Shown here piece after piece: positions 5,799 to 6,177 of a stretch of 6,177 nucleotides of DNA. The translations under genes and the position numbers were made by a program. The notes below the pieces were generated by a model that saw nothing but the letters and a program-made list of their open reading frames with translations, did not search any database and was not told the origin of the DNA. Within the stretch, counting starts at the first letter, position 1. Each line of letters begins with the position of its first letter. Source of the DNA: an uncultured Flavobacteriales bacterium (GTDB taxonomy: Bacteria > Bacteroidota > Bacteroidia > Flavobacteriales > Crocinitomicaceae); contig CAMLDR010000227.1 of NCBI GenBank assembly GCA_946478775.1, positions 1 through 6,177 on the forward strand, in the 5' to 3' direction.

Positions 5799-6177
5799 AA
5801 TTCTTTAATTTCTATGATTGCGATAACAGTATTTGGTGTGTTTTGTTTTAGCTGAAAATGTGCTTTTCCCTTGTATTGTAGCTCCAGTCTTCGGAGTGTA
5901 TTGGAGATCCCGATTCCTGTCGAATCTTTTCGTGAGGAGCGCAAATTTCCGTTATTCTCTACTTCCAGGATGATCCATTCTCGGTGCTTCTTTACCCTGA
6001 TCCAAACGGTCCCGCCTTCGATTAATTGTGAAACACCATGTTTTAATGCGTTTTCAACCAATGTTTGCAGAATAAACGGTGGGATGAGGAAATGCATCAT
6101 TTTTTGGTCCAGTTCCTGCACAATTTCCAAACGCTCCTCAAAACGTACCTTCTCCAGGTCGAGGTAATCCTGGACAA
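5795..6177 (-). CDS. LytS/YpdA-type sensor histidine kinase (5' end missing)
   Basis: The frame stays open to the window edge, giving 126 visible C-terminal residues; a TTG at 6130 is internal. The sequence begins VQDYLDLEKVRFEERL, the helix that follows the phosphoacceptor region in this family. The ATP-binding N box is IPPFILQTLVENALKHG (key N42), and the G box is GIGISN at about 87-92 with NTLRRLELQY after it. The position of the usual DNG motif reads NNG, a substitution seen in this family. The phosphoacceptor histidine (normally in NPHFLFN) and any sensor or membrane segments lie beyond the window. The kinase should autophosphorylate and pass phosphate to D53 of the regulator encoded immediately downstream; the TGA stop overlaps that gene's ATG by four bases. 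The signal sensed is unknown. Confidence 0.93.
   Translation of the reverse strand, partial: VQDYLDLEKVRFEERLEIVQELDQKMMHFLIPPFILQTLVENALKHGVSQLIEGGTVWIRVKKHREWIILEVENNGNLRSSRKDSTGIGISNTLRRLELQYKGKAHFQLKQNTPNTVIAIIEIKEL

Noticed and set aside
5795..6130. TTG at 6130 as the start of a short kinase protein
   Set aside because: The same frame continues to the window edge with conserved histidine-kinase sequence (DYLDLEKVRFEER).
5871..6167. A 98-residue plus-strand frame opposite the histidine kinase
   Set aside because: It is antisense to conserved N-box and G-box coding sequence and rich in Ser and Arg without family features.

Overview
The window reads as chromosomal DNA of a Bacteroidota member, most likely Flavobacteriales (a Crocinitomicaceae/Fluviicola-like organism would fit). 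The support is a secreted protein with SprB-type repeats and a type IX secretion (T9SS) type A C-terminal sorting signal, a Bacteroidota-type -7 box (TAnnTTTG) directly in front of one gene, starts without Shine-Dalgarno sequences, and AT-rich inverted repeats between convergent genes. The genus is inference only.

Layout. At 1-1374 (+) is the 3' part of a large T9SS-exported surface or secreted protein: an Ig-like segment, four SprB-type repeats and the sorting domain. A hairpin terminator follows at 1398-1430. Next comes a 54-codon piece (1433-1597, +) that resembles only the C-terminus of a PlsC-type acyltransferase and is probably a gene remnant. A REP-like inverted-repeat element (1599-1687) separates it from a convergent membrane-anchored metallophosphoesterase (1702-2841, -). 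A 170-bp divergent intergenic region leads to a tandem-domain universal stress protein (3012-3818, +). A 296-bp non-coding gap follows, holding two abutting perfect palindromes and, at its end, a triple heptamer repeat with a consensus -7 box touching the GTG start of a CvfB/YitL-family S1-domain RNA-binding protein (4115-4951, +). A long imperfect inverted repeat (4946-5017) lies between this gene and the convergent LytTR response regulator (5016-5798, -). That gene overlaps by four bases with the 3' end of its LytS/YpdA-type histidine kinase (5795-6177, -, cut by the window edge).

How the genes fit together. The only clear functional unit is the kinase-regulator pair, whose ATGA overlap implies translational coupling. 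The other genes look like independent single-gene units in an ordinary chromosomal neighbourhood. I found no CRISPR array, RNA gene, transposase, phage gene or toxin-antitoxin pair, and no convincing new multi-gene system. The points most worth a second look are non-coding: the paired palindromes at 3864-3893, the putative leaderless promoter at 4086-4115, and the acyltransferase remnant with its adjacent repeat at 1433-1687.
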